NCBI RefSeq assembly: GCF_042453785.1
Contig: NC_091664.1
Span: 29,064,501 to 29,128,500 of the forward strand
Length of the DNA: 64,000 nucleotides
Source: Malus domestica
Lineage: Eukaryota; Streptophyta; Magnoliopsida; Rosales; Rosaceae
Direction of reading: 5' to 3'
Shown: piece after piece, positions 25,001 to 36,769 of the stretch
Position numbering within the stretch: the first letter of the stretch is position 1
How the letters are laid out: each line of letters opens with the position of its first letter
Translations under genes and position numbers: made by a program
The notes under the pieces: model-generated
What the model saw: the letters and a program-made list of their open reading frames with translations, nothing else
Told to the model about the DNA's origin: nothing
The model's database searches: none

Positions 25001-27106
25001 AGGCCGGAAGACGACAGGGTGAGCGTGGTGGGTCGGCAATCGGAGAGAGCTTAACAAAAGGTCATTTCCAATTTGAATGAAATCGTGCCAATGCACCCAT
25101 TGCAATGAGAGTGTTTTACGCGAACACAAACATCAAGAGGGTGATATTCTAAACCTATTATGCATCATCTTGTGTTCTAACCGCTAATTGTCCCCACGTA
25201 TAATAGTTTAGAACACAACCATCTCGACATCCCGATTCCATAAGTAGCAAACATTATTGTCATGAAACCATTCTCATTTCTCACAAAACCCTAACAAAAA
25301 ATCATTTATCATTTGAATGAAATCATGCCAACGCACCCCTTGCAAGAGAGGGATAAAAAAGGATTCAATGGGATAGAGTTACATACCATTCATAACCACA
25401 TTCTCTCACATAACATCGTTTAATTAGCTTGAGACACGGTCATATTAGCGTCCTGGTTTATGAAGTTCTCACTTCGAACATGTTACGTGTAGATAACAAA
25501 ATCATCCTCAACCCAAGAACGATGCCTCAAAATTTGTGACACCTGCAACCACTTGCACCAAAATCCCATACATACAGGCATTGTCCAGTGTCCACCCTTA
25601 CACGGTGCTTTGAACTACTCACACGTGTCTTATGCCAGAAAAAATTGAAGGATCAAAACGACTGAAACCACATGGTTTGTTGAAGGAGTAGGGCCAGTTT
25701 AAGACTAAAACCAGAGAGAGAGGCCTTTGTGCTGAATGAATTGTCCCTGTTTGTTTCCAGTTACCTGGTATTAACCAATTATCCACACCAACGGCAGCAG
25801 CCAATCAAAATGCAACAACTCAAACAACCAACAAAGACAAGACCAACATCCAATTAATTATAAAGAATCTTCAAAAGATTGAGGGATCAACGTGTTTAAT
25901 ATTGTGAAGGGAGGCAAGTGAAAAAGAAAGGTGGAGAGGTTAACTTGAAGTGTGCAGTTTCTTTGAGAATCCAGACAACAAAAGTTCAGTACTTTATCGG
26001 AATCCAGGGTCTCCTCTCCTGATCATTTGGCGACTAACGATACATATATAAACACTAAAAATACGTTTATTTGTTGTTCATTTTTCATATCAAATTCAAT
26101 ATATAGTTAGGGATCATACATTTTTTTAATCACCGGATGACCAATAAAGTATTTTCGTAAAATTCAAAGAAGAAAAATTTAATACTTTATTATACCAACT
26201 TCTATAAATTATAATCTTGGTGCTTAGAAATGTTAAAATTTCGCTTTTATTGTTAATGTGACGAGCGATGCCCTCTTATTTACAAATTTTATTATTATTT
26301 TTAATTTAGGAATAAGACAAAATCTATCAAAAATAATAAAAATCCAGAAGATATGGATGCAACATTGTCTGAGGTCACTTTCACTTGAAGTTGGCTCAAA
26401 TGTGGGTAAAGCTCTCTTCAGTTAATAAAGTAGAAGTTGGCTCAAATGTGGGTAAAGCTCTCTTCAGATAATCTCAAATGTTTGCATCATTGCACTAATA
26501 AGGTAATAATCAATGTAGAAATAATCTTGCCCCCACATATAAGAGGGTGTGTGAGAAGTAAAAATGAGTGTATAGATAGCACACCTCAGAAAAAATTGTG
26601 TATTACACTAAATAATATGACTTCCTGTAGATTTACTTTCTAAATAATATGACTTCCTGTATTTTGGTTTTACTTAACACTCTCTCACAACGGTTTATCC
26701 AATATTGGAAATGACCTAATTAGGCAGTCATACTTAAATTTTTTACGGGGAGGGAGAGAGGGAAATAATTACTTAAAAGAAAAAGAAGGGGAAGGTGAAC
26801 GGTACATGGCAGGAGGTTTTGGATCTTGTGGTGCTTTTAAAAAGGGAGAAAAAGGAAAGAGAAAATGAAAATAGGCTGGCAAGTAATCAAGGAAGGAATA
26901 CTAGAAAAGGTGAGTTCATGTACCACGCATTTATACAATTTAGAGCCCACAAAGGTAGGAATCTTAATTTAGAGCTTCTCTCCTCGCACTCCAAGATAAA
27001 AATTAGAGCAACCCCTGCATTGAGTTTTCCTCTATTTAAAGGGGAGGAAAGGGTGCAATGAATTCATAAATCCTCTGAAAATTCAAATAAAAGAAAGAGA
27101 AAAAAA
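22091..27106. other. 5-kb intergenic spacer, no gene recognised
   Basis: No ORF longer than about 90 codons and none with a recognisable domain. It contains a related pair of segments at about 25051-25120 and 25291-25350 (AATTTGAATGAAATC-TGCCAA-GCACCC), a short 46-bp-period repeat at 26387-26469, and a 32-bp-period duplication of AAATAATATGACTTCCTGTA near 26610-26661. Long T and TC tracts lie at 24884-24975. The last 300 bases are likely the AHP promoter and 5' UTR. Confidence 0.55.
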
Positions 27107-28597
27107 ATGAATGTTGAAAAGCTTGGGAGTGATGCCATGGATGGCGTTTCTCAGTTGCAGAAGCAGTTGGTTGACTACACAGCTTCACTCTTTGATGAGG
27201 TCAGTATACATACATACATATATACATATGATATATAGATATATAGGTGGATTTTGTGTGTTTGTATTTGCAGATTATTGGGTTGGATTTTCTTTTTCTT
27301 TTTTGGTGATAAGTATGTTTCTTCTTTTGTGTGAAGGCATTTCTGGATGAACAGTTCAACCAACTTCAGCAACTGCAAGATGAGAACAACCCAGATTTTG
27401 TAGTTGAAGTGGTGTCTCTTTTCTTTCAAGATACTGAGAGGCTTGTTAATGAACTCGCAAAAGCTCTGTAAGAATTCATAAAAACTTTCCCATCATTGAT
27501 ATTCTAAGTTTTTAATCTTTTTTAAAGTAGCTTTCTTTCCTTGGTAGGGTTTCTACAGTCAGGATCTCTTCATTCTGTTTTATTTTATTTTTTTAATTTT
27601 TGGGTGCAGAGATCAGCAGTGTGTTGACTATAAGTTTGTGGATAAAAGTGTTCACCAATTGAAGGGTAGCAGCTCCAGGTCTATACATACATTTATATAT
27701 GCTGTTTCAATTGAAAATATATTTGAAATATATATAGAATAGGCCAGTAAATTTCCCAACAGTTTTAGTTTTGATGAAATGAAGATTAAAGTAAGACTCA
27801 AAAGTTCCAATAATATGAGTGAAATATCTTTTTAATTTGGAGGGTTTGTCAATTATCATAGAGCAGATATGTCATATCAAAAAATAATATTACTTCTAGT
27901 TGTGGAAATAATCTCTTTGCAAAATAAAGGTTAAGGCATAGATCACCCCCCTCTCTCCTCTTGACCCTTGCAAAAGTGGGGAACCTTGTTGGCTCTGGGT
28001 TGCTCTTTAGTCATCCCAACTTTGTTCCACATGAAGGAATGTACATTGTTAAACATAACATTCCCAAAGTATTTCTGAGCTGAAAGTATAAATTTTTCGA
28101 AGAAGAAATTTTATTTTATTTTTTATTAGTTTTGTGTATGCTGTATATATGTTTCTTCTGTTGGTGTTTGATGAAGAAAACTGGTTCTCTTGAATTAACA
28201 GCATTGGTGCTCAGAGAGTTCAGAGGGCCTGCATTTCATTCCGGAACTTCTGCGATGAGCAGAACGTCGAATGGTAATCTTTCATGATTGTGCAAATATT
28301 CAGATTCTGAACCCTGCTTGAGTAACATTGGGAAAATTTGCATGTATATCTGAAATTTTGAATGAAATATAATATTGGCGTAGGTGCATAAAATGTCTGC
28401 AGCAGGTGAAGCATGAGTATTTACTTGTGAAAAATAAACTGGAAAATCTTTTCGAGGTAAGTAGTTGAAATATTTGTTTCATATTAAAACAAGCCTTTTT
28501 GCTAGGTCTTAGTATCAAAGCCTTGATCATGTTCTACTTCGTTCACCTGTAGCTGCAGAGACAGGTTGTGGCGGCCGGCGGTTCGCTTCCAAGGTAA
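27107..28597 (+). CDS. AHP: Histidine-containing phosphotransfer protein (AHP)
   Basis: Exons 27107-27199, 27337-27467, 27610-27678, 28202-28273, 28384-28456 and 28553-28597 join to 160 codons. The six-exon pattern matches plant AHP genes. The start chosen is the first ATG of the exon and gives MNVEKLGSDAMDGVSQLQKQ. The HPt domain is complete: LDEQFNQLQQLQDE, NPDFVVEVVSLFFQD, then HQLKGSS with the phospho-accepting His at residue 90. The end is KHEYLLVKNKLENLFELQRQ. AHPs carry phosphate from cytokinin receptor histidine kinases to nuclear response regulators. Because the His is kept, this is an authentic phosphotransmitter and not an AHP6-type pseudo-HPt. Nearest relatives are probably the AHP1/2/3/5 group. 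Confidence 0.94.
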
Positions 28598-30769
28598 TGC
28601 AAAATGGTGAGAGATCGATCCAGTGACGGGAAGTTTATGATATCGGCAGATTAAATAACTGAGGGAAGCACATTGTGGGGCTGTTGCTGGATATGCATTG
28701 AAGCTTTTCTATTTTTACTTTCTTCTTTTTGTTCATCTCCTATTTGGTTGAGCCTCCAAATTGCTTGGGGCTCAAAAGAAGTTGAGCTGAACTGAGTTAT
28801 ATGGCAAAGAATGTGAATTAATGAATCCTTTCTACCTCAATGTTCATCAAATTAAAAGAGGAAATTGGTAACTTCTCTGCCAAAAAATATTGAATCACTC
28901 ATTATTCTCTAAATTTTCACTCTAGTTTACAACTGATTCCTAAACTAAAATTCATTAATTGAGGTCTACGAATTTAGTAAAACATGCATCATTAGTCACT
29001 TGATGTTAACTTTTATAAGAACTAATAATAATATGCTGATATGACACACATATGGGTCCTACTAATTAATATGTATTCAAGGATTAAATTTAAACTAAGG
29101 TGAAAATTTAGGAACCAAATCTAAACTAAGGTATATATTTAGGGACCAATTGCGGGTCCTTGCTCATGACATGTAATCAAATTGACAAAAATGTCTAACA
29201 AATGGAGAAATTGTGCACGTTTTGTTAAACTCATGGACCTCAAACTAATTTTTAGTTCAAAGATCAAATCTGAACTAGTGTGAAAAAGATCAAGAACCGA
29301 TTCTAAATTTACTCTAAATTAAAATCCACCAACCATTTTATTGGGTTGTTGGTTAATTACTAATTAGCATGTTTTTTTTTTAATTGTGCTTACATTTAAT
29401 TAGAAAATTATGAGGGAATATATACCTAGTGGTAAGGACATTATATTATGGTATCAAAAAAGGAGGGCAAATCCAGTTTGTTAGGATGATTAGTTGAATG
29501 AGAAGTACTAATTAATTTTTAATTAACTTGTGGGATAATCGACAGGACACTCTGGAAGTCTGGAGGAGGAGGGTAATGCGGAAACAACGGCCATTAATAA
29601 TATATACATGCATGCTGAAATGCCAAAGTATCTTCTGTGTATGATTTTATTCTTCTTCGTCCAACCGTATCTTATATTTTTGTATTCCTTTTCTTGCCTC
29701 ACGATTCACTAGACCACACTGCTTATTGAACTAGAGAAATTTCGGTAGCGCTGATTGATTAGGGAAGTTTTCAAATCAGAATGGATCAAAATATAGTTAG
29801 GTATGACCAACACAATAGATACATGAAACGTCATACTTTTAAAAGTAGTTTTGATTATCACATTTGTTACATCCATGATACAAATCATGGGTTCGAGTCG
29901 TGGAAACAACTTATTTGCAAAGCAAAAGATAAGACTGTGTACAATGGACGTTCTCCCCCCCCCCCCCCCTTCCTTATGACCCTTGCAAAGTGAAGAGCCT
30001 TGTTGGCTAAAGATCGCCCAAAGATGAACCCACTTTTTTTTTTAATTTAAACATTGAAAAATAGAGTTCTGTTCTAAATATTTTTGGATGAAGTGAGGTG
30101 TTGGTATGGCTCTTCCAATTAATAATTGTGATAACCAAATTATTGTGGAAGTAGCAGGATTATTGGAAAGATAATGATCAAAACAAACCATGCTTCTGAA
30201 GTAGGGATAGCCACCCTATACGTTGACAAATATGCACCTACATTTGAATGGAAAATAGTAGGAATATATTATGAACTCAACCTAATATTCCACATAATTC
30301 CACGATTCACTTGCAATCCTTATTCAAGATTTGGCTGAGTAGGATGATGGAGATATCTTCCAACTAGTGATACTAGGTTTAACCAAGTTGACTAAAATGG
30401 TTTGCTTTATTCTCTGCACTGGAGTTCGATTCCTTTTTTAGTAGTTTAAATTAGATTAATTTAAATATCGTTGTAATCAAATAAGGGAAAACAAAGGGGG
30501 GAATGAAAATGAGAGTTACAAAGGAGGGTAAATTATTGTAAGCTGGCTTAGAGGATGGACCCCTGTCGAGAATTACTTACATGAAATAGTAAAATCAAGG
30601 TTGAAAAAATGGAGAAAGAGTACTTTCAGATTTCTAACTTTCCTTGTAGTTTTTCTTTACTGTCAAACAAAAATGGCTTAGAAAGATCAAGAATGTAACA
30701 AAACAAGTAGGAATTATCAAGGAAAAAACCCATTTTCCTTTTTTCCCACATAAAAGTCTGCTGTTGCTC
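28598..30769. other. Intergenic spacer, no gene recognised
   Basis: The first 250 bases are probably AHP 3' UTR. The rest is AT-rich. About 28900-29300 repeats phrases such as AAATTTAAACTAAGGT and AAATCTAAACTAAGGT and looks like an old dispersed repeat. A long run of C residues lies near 29955-29969. No protein-coding signal. Confidence 0.55.
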
Positions 30770-33700
30770 ACTAAATATTTTAGCAAATTTTTCATAATTT
30801 GCATCTGGATTTACACTGCTCAATATCTTAACCATATTTGTTTGATTATTTTCATCGATAAGCAGCTGCCGGATTTATGACACATCTCCCTCTGCGACCG
30901 ACGAGACATTTTTTAATATGTCGAAAACATGATTCTATACACTTAAGTGTAACATACAAATGATTGGAAACTTGAAAAATAAATGTCAACCAATTGTATT
31001 ATGACACTCGGTATACTGCGCCCTATTTCCAGCACACTGAAAAATTTCTCCTTCTCGACCACCTTGAGGGGTTTAAACTCATAGATTTGGTTTAACTGAG
31101 ATTGCTTGCTGCCCAAGATTACAGCTCCAAGGATTTCCCCCAGAAATGTGTCCTGTGAAATGACAGAATGGAAAGAAAGTGAGTTCTTCGAAGTCATGTA
31201 GTGTAGTTGACAAATGTAATGAAACTTCTTATTTGGTGATGTGGGAGCATATATGACCGTTAAATTTGATACATGGATAATCTGCTCTATGGTACATTAC
31301 GATCGATGTGAACATCCATCATTCGATATAGAATTAATACGTATCTACTCAGTGCGGAACTATAGAAACTTGAATTTAATCAGATGGAAAGATTAACAGA
31401 ATAAGAAAAAACTGACTTTATGGAACTTTACGATGTGAGGGTATCTATGATGATTCAGTTTCAGTTTTCTTAGCCTCGAAAGTAGACGCTGGGCGAATAC
31501 AGCTTCAGGAGTCCTATCTGTTAGCTGCAATTTATCAAGCATATCCTGGAAGGAACTGACTTGCTTCTGGGTTCTCAAGGAATCAGTGTTATGTTCAGTT
31601 TCGAATCGAAAACTGCCCTTGCAGCCAAAGGGTTAAGAAACATGTTAAATTCTTCGTATTCATTTGAAGGAACAGTGAACAGATTTCCCTTTTCGTTATC
31701 ATGGCGAATGTGTCCCTCAACGATATATACATCCTACAAGGAGAACAGTGAAAATGGCATCCAACTTAAAATGTCAAATAAAAAATTGAGACTTAAATTT
31801 CTCAATCAACAAAAACCAAAGTTCCTTTTGACGAAATAAGCGTATCCAGTTGCATGATCATAGTGACAATAATTACCTAGATCATTGAATCTGCCTTCTC
31901 AGAAAGAATGATTTTGGCTAAATTTGTCAAATGTCCATTGTGTGAGAATGTGAGGACCAAAGTCCCATATTAGTGAGGGATCAAATCATGCAAGGGCTTA
32001 TAAAAGGTTAGGTTATTCTTCATATTGACAAATTGATTTTACGGTGATAAACAGTTAATGATTCGTGGAACAACTTTCGTATACCATCTTTTGTTTGAAG
32101 GAATGGTGAACAGATTTCCTTGTTCGTTACCATGGCGTATGTGTCCCCCGACGATATATACATCCTGCAAGGAAATCATAACAATGAAAATGTCAATCCA
32201 GTATCAAAGCGTGACATAAAAATTGAGGCTTAATCTTCCATAGCGACAACATTTACTTGGACCACCGAGTCTGCGTTCTCAAAAAGAATGATTTCGGCTA
32301 AATTTGTCAAAGGTCCATTGGTCAACAAGGTAATCTTGGATCCTGGATCGAGTGATTTTACAATGGTCTTCCACACCTCTATTGCAATTGGCTGTCCGAG
32401 GGAAGCGAAAGATGAATAATATTGACCAACTGCAAACACATTTCCAAGACCAACCAGAATATCATGACGGCCCATCATATATATGTAGTATGTCATAAAC
32501 AACATCTATGGTTGCAGCGGTTGCCCAGCCATTAGCACTAACTTGTATTCTGTGGAGACATCATTTTGTATAGTAAGAGCTGCATCTTCAAAGGCATGTA
32601 TGTTGCCCTACAAAATGTGTAATTGCTAGTATGCCCGTCCTACAAAACTACTCAGTTAAGCTATTCATTTGTATTAGTGCATGTGTAGCACTAGCACCAA
32701 ACCTCAGAAAGCTTATGAAGGCAGTATCATACCTTTAGGTTGATCCGTTCCACAGGTAATTTTAGAAGAGCTAGAAAGTCTCCAGCACTCATATTATATC
32801 AAATACTAGGGATTTACCCAATAATTTCTTTCCAAATCTTGTTTTCAAAGTATGTACACTCTCGTGGAGTGGAAGCTGTGTTATAATATTCGGCCATCCA
32901 GTTTCTTAGGTCGATTTATAACCTGCATTTGACTCAATTATTGAAGTTACCATTATCTATCAAGTACAAAAGGAAATAGGTTATCCAAGAAATTTTTGTA
33001 TGTCTTAATTGAATGGAGAACACTTATTGACCTAAAAATGTGTACATTGTAGTCCAGAACTAGCTTACATCCAAGAAACTGTCGTAAAATCTTTGGCACG
33101 AGTACTATTACTGTCATGATCATGCTTAGCTTCTGTTGCAATAAATACGCTAACTGCTTCCGCACCAGTTGACTCCTTCGTGTAGCATTGTCCAAAGTTC
33201 AATTAGTTGTTACATCTTAAAAGGCGTAGAATTATCAAGAAATCAGTAAATGTATAACAAAGAAACTGGTGTAGTAACTAGAAAGCATACGTGAAATTTT
33301 CCTTTTCCCTCTATGAAGAGGCAAAACGGGTATTCAATTCCCATTACCCCATTCTTCTGTAAACCGAAATTTGGGATCAAACGCCCACCAATGATCAGAG
33401 GGTTTGAGCCGTCTGATATTCCATAAGGTTTGTTTGAAGTTATCACTGCGAGGTTCATGTATTCCAATTTGGCAAATTCATTTTCTCTGTGATCTTTCTC
33501 TAAACTACGCATTTGAGATAGCGCTACACCGTCACCAACCATAAAAGGATCCCACATGGAAAATTCCTGCGAAATAGTCAATATCTCATGAATATATATC
33601 AGAGGTAGACAATCATCTTGATGTTTCAGAATTTTAGCTCATACGAAGAAAAGCCTTATAAAATTCATCATTCCACCATGTATCACGAACCATTTTTGAG

Positions 33701-33960
33701 GACTGGAAGCTATATTGTGCTTCATATTTCTCCTGTTTCTGTTCAAATGCTTTGAAAGAAGTCTCATATTGAGGAATTGTTCTTGTTGCATCCAGAGGAA
33801 CGAGCGTGACTGGAACACCACAATGTAATACCTGATTTGTTCATGATCATTACCAATATTGTACGTTAATTAAGCACAGAATGACCATCAAACAACTATA
33901 TACCATGTTTGCAGCAAAAGGATCTCCAAAGATATTGTACTCTCCATACGGATTGCTGTC
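30770..33960 (-). pseudogene. Nucleoside hydrolase 3-like pseudogene (inosine-uridine hydrolase family)
   Basis: Read on the minus strand, exon remnants follow the order of plant two-domain nucleoside hydrolases. They are NPYGEYNIFGDPFAA (about 33905-33955), GVPVTLVPLDATRTIP (33640-33832), MWDPFMVGDGVALS to GISDGSNPLIIGGR (33290-33570), CYTKESTGAEAVSVF (33055-33185), MSAGDFLALLKLPVE (32760-32870), GWATAATIDVVYD (32498-32560), GRHDILVGLGNVF and LDPGSKITLLTNGPLTNLA (32230-32490), DVYIVEGHIRH (31660-31735), SSFQDMLDKLQLT (31393-31578), DTFLGEILGAVILGSKQS (30943-31160) and VKILSSVNPDANYEKF (30770-30835). Lesions include one-base losses near 33085 and 32815, a frame change near 31595 and a stop near 30881. 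The N-terminal catalytic part of domain 1 is missing beyond 33960. The introns remain, so this is a decayed gene, not a retrocopy. Confidence 0.87.
31660..32340 (-). repeat. Tandem duplication of two exons inside the nucleoside hydrolase pseudogene
   Basis: The exon block that should occur once is present twice. The GHIRHDNE-type exon occurs at about 31660-31740 and about 32095-32170. The stretch AATTTGTCAAA-GTCCATTG and its flanks occur at about 31880-31945 and about 32262-32325. The two units are offset by about 380-430 bp and have diverged, so the duplication is not recent. Confidence 0.8.
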
Positions 33961-35370
33961 TTGTTGAAACAGATTATAATACTAATGTCACCACACAGCA
34001 CTGAAGTGCCCTTATCTGAGCAGGTTGATATGAAAATATGAATATACCCTTAAATTATGAAGGTTGGTTGTGGGTGGCCAGGGTGGTCAGTGAAGGGTGG
34101 GGCTATAATTGCTAATGGTTTTGAGAAATTTGGAAAAATAACGTAAAGTGGATATGAAAATATGAATATACCCTTAAATTATGAGCTCAAAATGAATAGA
34201 TCAAAAGTTGATATGAATTTGCCACCTATAATTATCATCCACACATCAACTTTTTCATTATAAGAGTCAATTTAAAATTGATGTGTCACCACAAAGACCA
34301 CAAAAAAATTTGGCTTTGAACTTTTGTTTGATTCAAAAATTCAAAATTAAGGTAACTATATCAAAACGCCTCTATTTTTGTTTTAGTGATATGTCAAGAA
34401 ATCACATTTTTTACTAATATGGTGTACCATTCTTTCTTTTCTTTTTTTTATTCTTATTTTTCTCCATTTGTTTTTAAATTATAGAAAGTTCATATTCTTT
34501 TGCATTTTGTTATGAAATATATTTTTTTGGGTAATACGAGCGATACCATACAAGAAAATTTAGAAATAACTCCAAAAATTCAGAATTTGGTTCTTTTATA
34601 AATCTAATTTAGTTTTTGTATTTTTCTACCATAAACATGAAACCTCCATAATATAAATATAGTGCAAAGGGCTCACTTGCTAAAGTGCAAAACAATCACT
34701 GATTGATCATCTTATCAGTTCAAAATGTGACACAGTCCAGAAAACATGAAGACTAAGGCAACTATTGTCTTCTTCTTTTTTATTGCATTTTGTGAGTTTT
34801 TCTTCCTATTACGTAATTTCACTTCCTACTTATATATGAAAGTTGTAGTAGTAAGTAAAGCATTTGTAAATTCGGTGGATGAGGGACGTGCGGGGGGTTT
34901 CTGGGTGTAGTAGTCCTTTTTCACAAATGACCATTGCCGAAGAGCTAATATCACATAATTTTTCTCTATTTGAAAAAAAAATGTATATAAGAAATGATTT
35001 TCGCATTATTTTAAATAAAGATTATTTACGGTCTTTTCAATATGATAATATATATACACACACACACACACACACTAAGGGATGGAGGATTTGTACTAAG
35101 CCGCATAACGAGTCATTCATAATAATTTGGTTCGGACTCGTCATAAATGAGAATCGAAACTAAAATCTCTTACTTACAAACGAAGACGAACCACTAGACA
35201 ACAGAGGTAAGTGACAGACTAATTGCGACAAGATTAGCAGTTTATTTTCATCAGGAATACCCTGTTGTGTTTCTAAGCCATGCAAATGCGTTAATTCAAC
35301 TAACAGGCACTTCAAGGGACAAAATTAAGTTTAGGCGGGCATAACAAAAGGGAAACAAAAGTGTGAAGAG
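33961..35370. other. Intergenic spacer, no gene recognised
   Basis: AT-rich. ATATGAAAATATGAATATAC occurs twice (about 34030 and 34149), followed by CCTTAAATTATGA, a short direct duplication. A CA microsatellite lies at 35058-35077. No coding signal. Confidence 0.55.
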
Positions 35371-35374
35371 ATCA

Positions 35375-35875
35375 TTTCTCCATAGGTGAGCAGCACTCAC
35401 TACTCATCAGTCATCACCAAACATATTTCGATCGACACAACAAAATAAATATTTTGTGCTCATTATATTCTCTATGGAAAATAATGACAATTTAATTATT
35501 GACATATGGTCCCCCAAGAAAGCACCGTTGTAAGAGGATCCACAATGCCACGTGCAAAATTGAGTAGTGATTGCTCCTCAATTTATACAAATTTTTTCAA
35601 GCTGAACAATCCAGTCATTTGGAGCAATAATTTCTCCATAGATGAGCAGTACTCACTATTCATCGATCGCCAATCATCACCAAACACTATTTTCTCCATA
35701 GGTGAGCAGCACTTACTACGCATCAGTCGTCACCAAACACATTTCGATCGACACAACAAAATAAATATTTTGTGCTCATTCTCCTCTCTATGGAAAATAA
35801 TGACAATTTAATTGTTGATGGTTCCACAAGAAAGCACCGCCATAAGAGGATCCACAACGCCGCATGCAGAACTGA
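35375..35875 (+). repeat. Direct duplication, offset about 319 bp
   Basis: Two copies (about 35375-35575 and 35693-35875) share TTTCTCCATAGGTGAGCAGC, ATTTCGATCGACACAACAAA and GGAAAATAATGACAATTTAA, and end with AAGAGGATCCACAA. A third short copy of the first 60 bases lies between them (about 35625-35690). It is non-coding. Confidence 0.85.
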
Positions 35876-36253
35876 GACACGTGACCGCACGACACAGTTC
35901 CAAACAACAACAAAAAATTCGAGAATAAAATAAAAAATACACCCCACCCAACACCCAACACTCAGCTACCAAAGTCCTCAATCCCTGGGCCTGAGAGGGC
36001 CCAATGGGCCCAAAATTCGAAGAATTTTTCAGGGGAAACACTCACGCACTGACAGGTGGAGTACCCACCAATAAAAATTTGACTGCTGGATCGTACCTTT
36101 TACTTTTTGACAAACGACGTTAGTGGGTTTGAAGATTTTCACGTTTAAACGAAGTATTGAAATGAAAACCGAAAAGTCGGCCGAAACGCCGTCTCGATGT
36201 CGTCTCTTACATCCAGAACTGCAACGAGGTTTCGCCGGAATCACAGTGCTTAG

Positions 36254-36640
36254 GGTGGAGAGAGAGAGAGAGAGAGAGAGAGTGCTGGAAAAGTGATGGA
36301 ATTCGAAGGTGAAGAGGAAAGAAGATGGAGTTCGAAAGCAAATTGCTCTGCTCTGGTTTAGTCCAAGAAGCAGAGCATAGCATAGCAAGTGGCGGGAAAA
36401 CGGTCGTAGTAGTCGAATCAGCCGCAGAACGACGGTGCCGGCGGCGTCTTGGGGGTTTGGAGTACAAACGCCGTTAATTTTTTTGGTTTTGGTTAGACGG
36501 TTTAGCACTTCATGTGAATGCTAAAATCTCTGTGTCTCTCTCTCTGTCTCTCTCTCCTCTTTCTTTCTCTCTCCAAATTCAAAACATTTAAACATCTCTC
36601 TCTCTCTCTCTCTCCCCCCTCCCTCTTTCTCTCTCCTCTC
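36254..36640. repeat. GA and CT simple-sequence tracts in the promoter of the coiled-coil gene
   Basis: A GA run lies at about 36258-36282, and CT-rich DNA with TCTCTC runs at 36528-36640. GA/CT tracts just upstream of the start are common core-promoter elements in plants and are targets of BBR/BPC proteins. Function here is inference. Confidence 0.6.
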
Positions 36641-36656
36641 ACAAATCCCTATCCCT

Positions 36657-36663
36657 TATAAAT
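36657..36663 (+). promoter_or_regulatory. TATA box of the coiled-coil gene
   Basis: TATAAAT lies 107-113 bases upstream of the ATG at 36770, directly after the CT-rich tract. That spacing predicts a 5' UTR of about 80 bases. Confidence 0.6.
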
Positions 36664-36769
36664 GTTCCCCCACCCCACAGGCCACATCTGAACCATTGGA
36701 ACCCTAGAAAAAAACCCTAATCCTCTCAAAACCCCAATCTCACATTTCCCGCCACATCAACCACAAAAA

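Noticed and set aside
29955-29969. Long C run as a functional quadruplex
   Set aside because: A single homopolymer tract in a spacer; not distinguishable from a simple repeat.
36029-36508. 159-codon minus-strand ORF upstream of the coiled-coil gene
   Set aside because: Low-complexity Ser/Leu run caused by the GA tract; no homologue.
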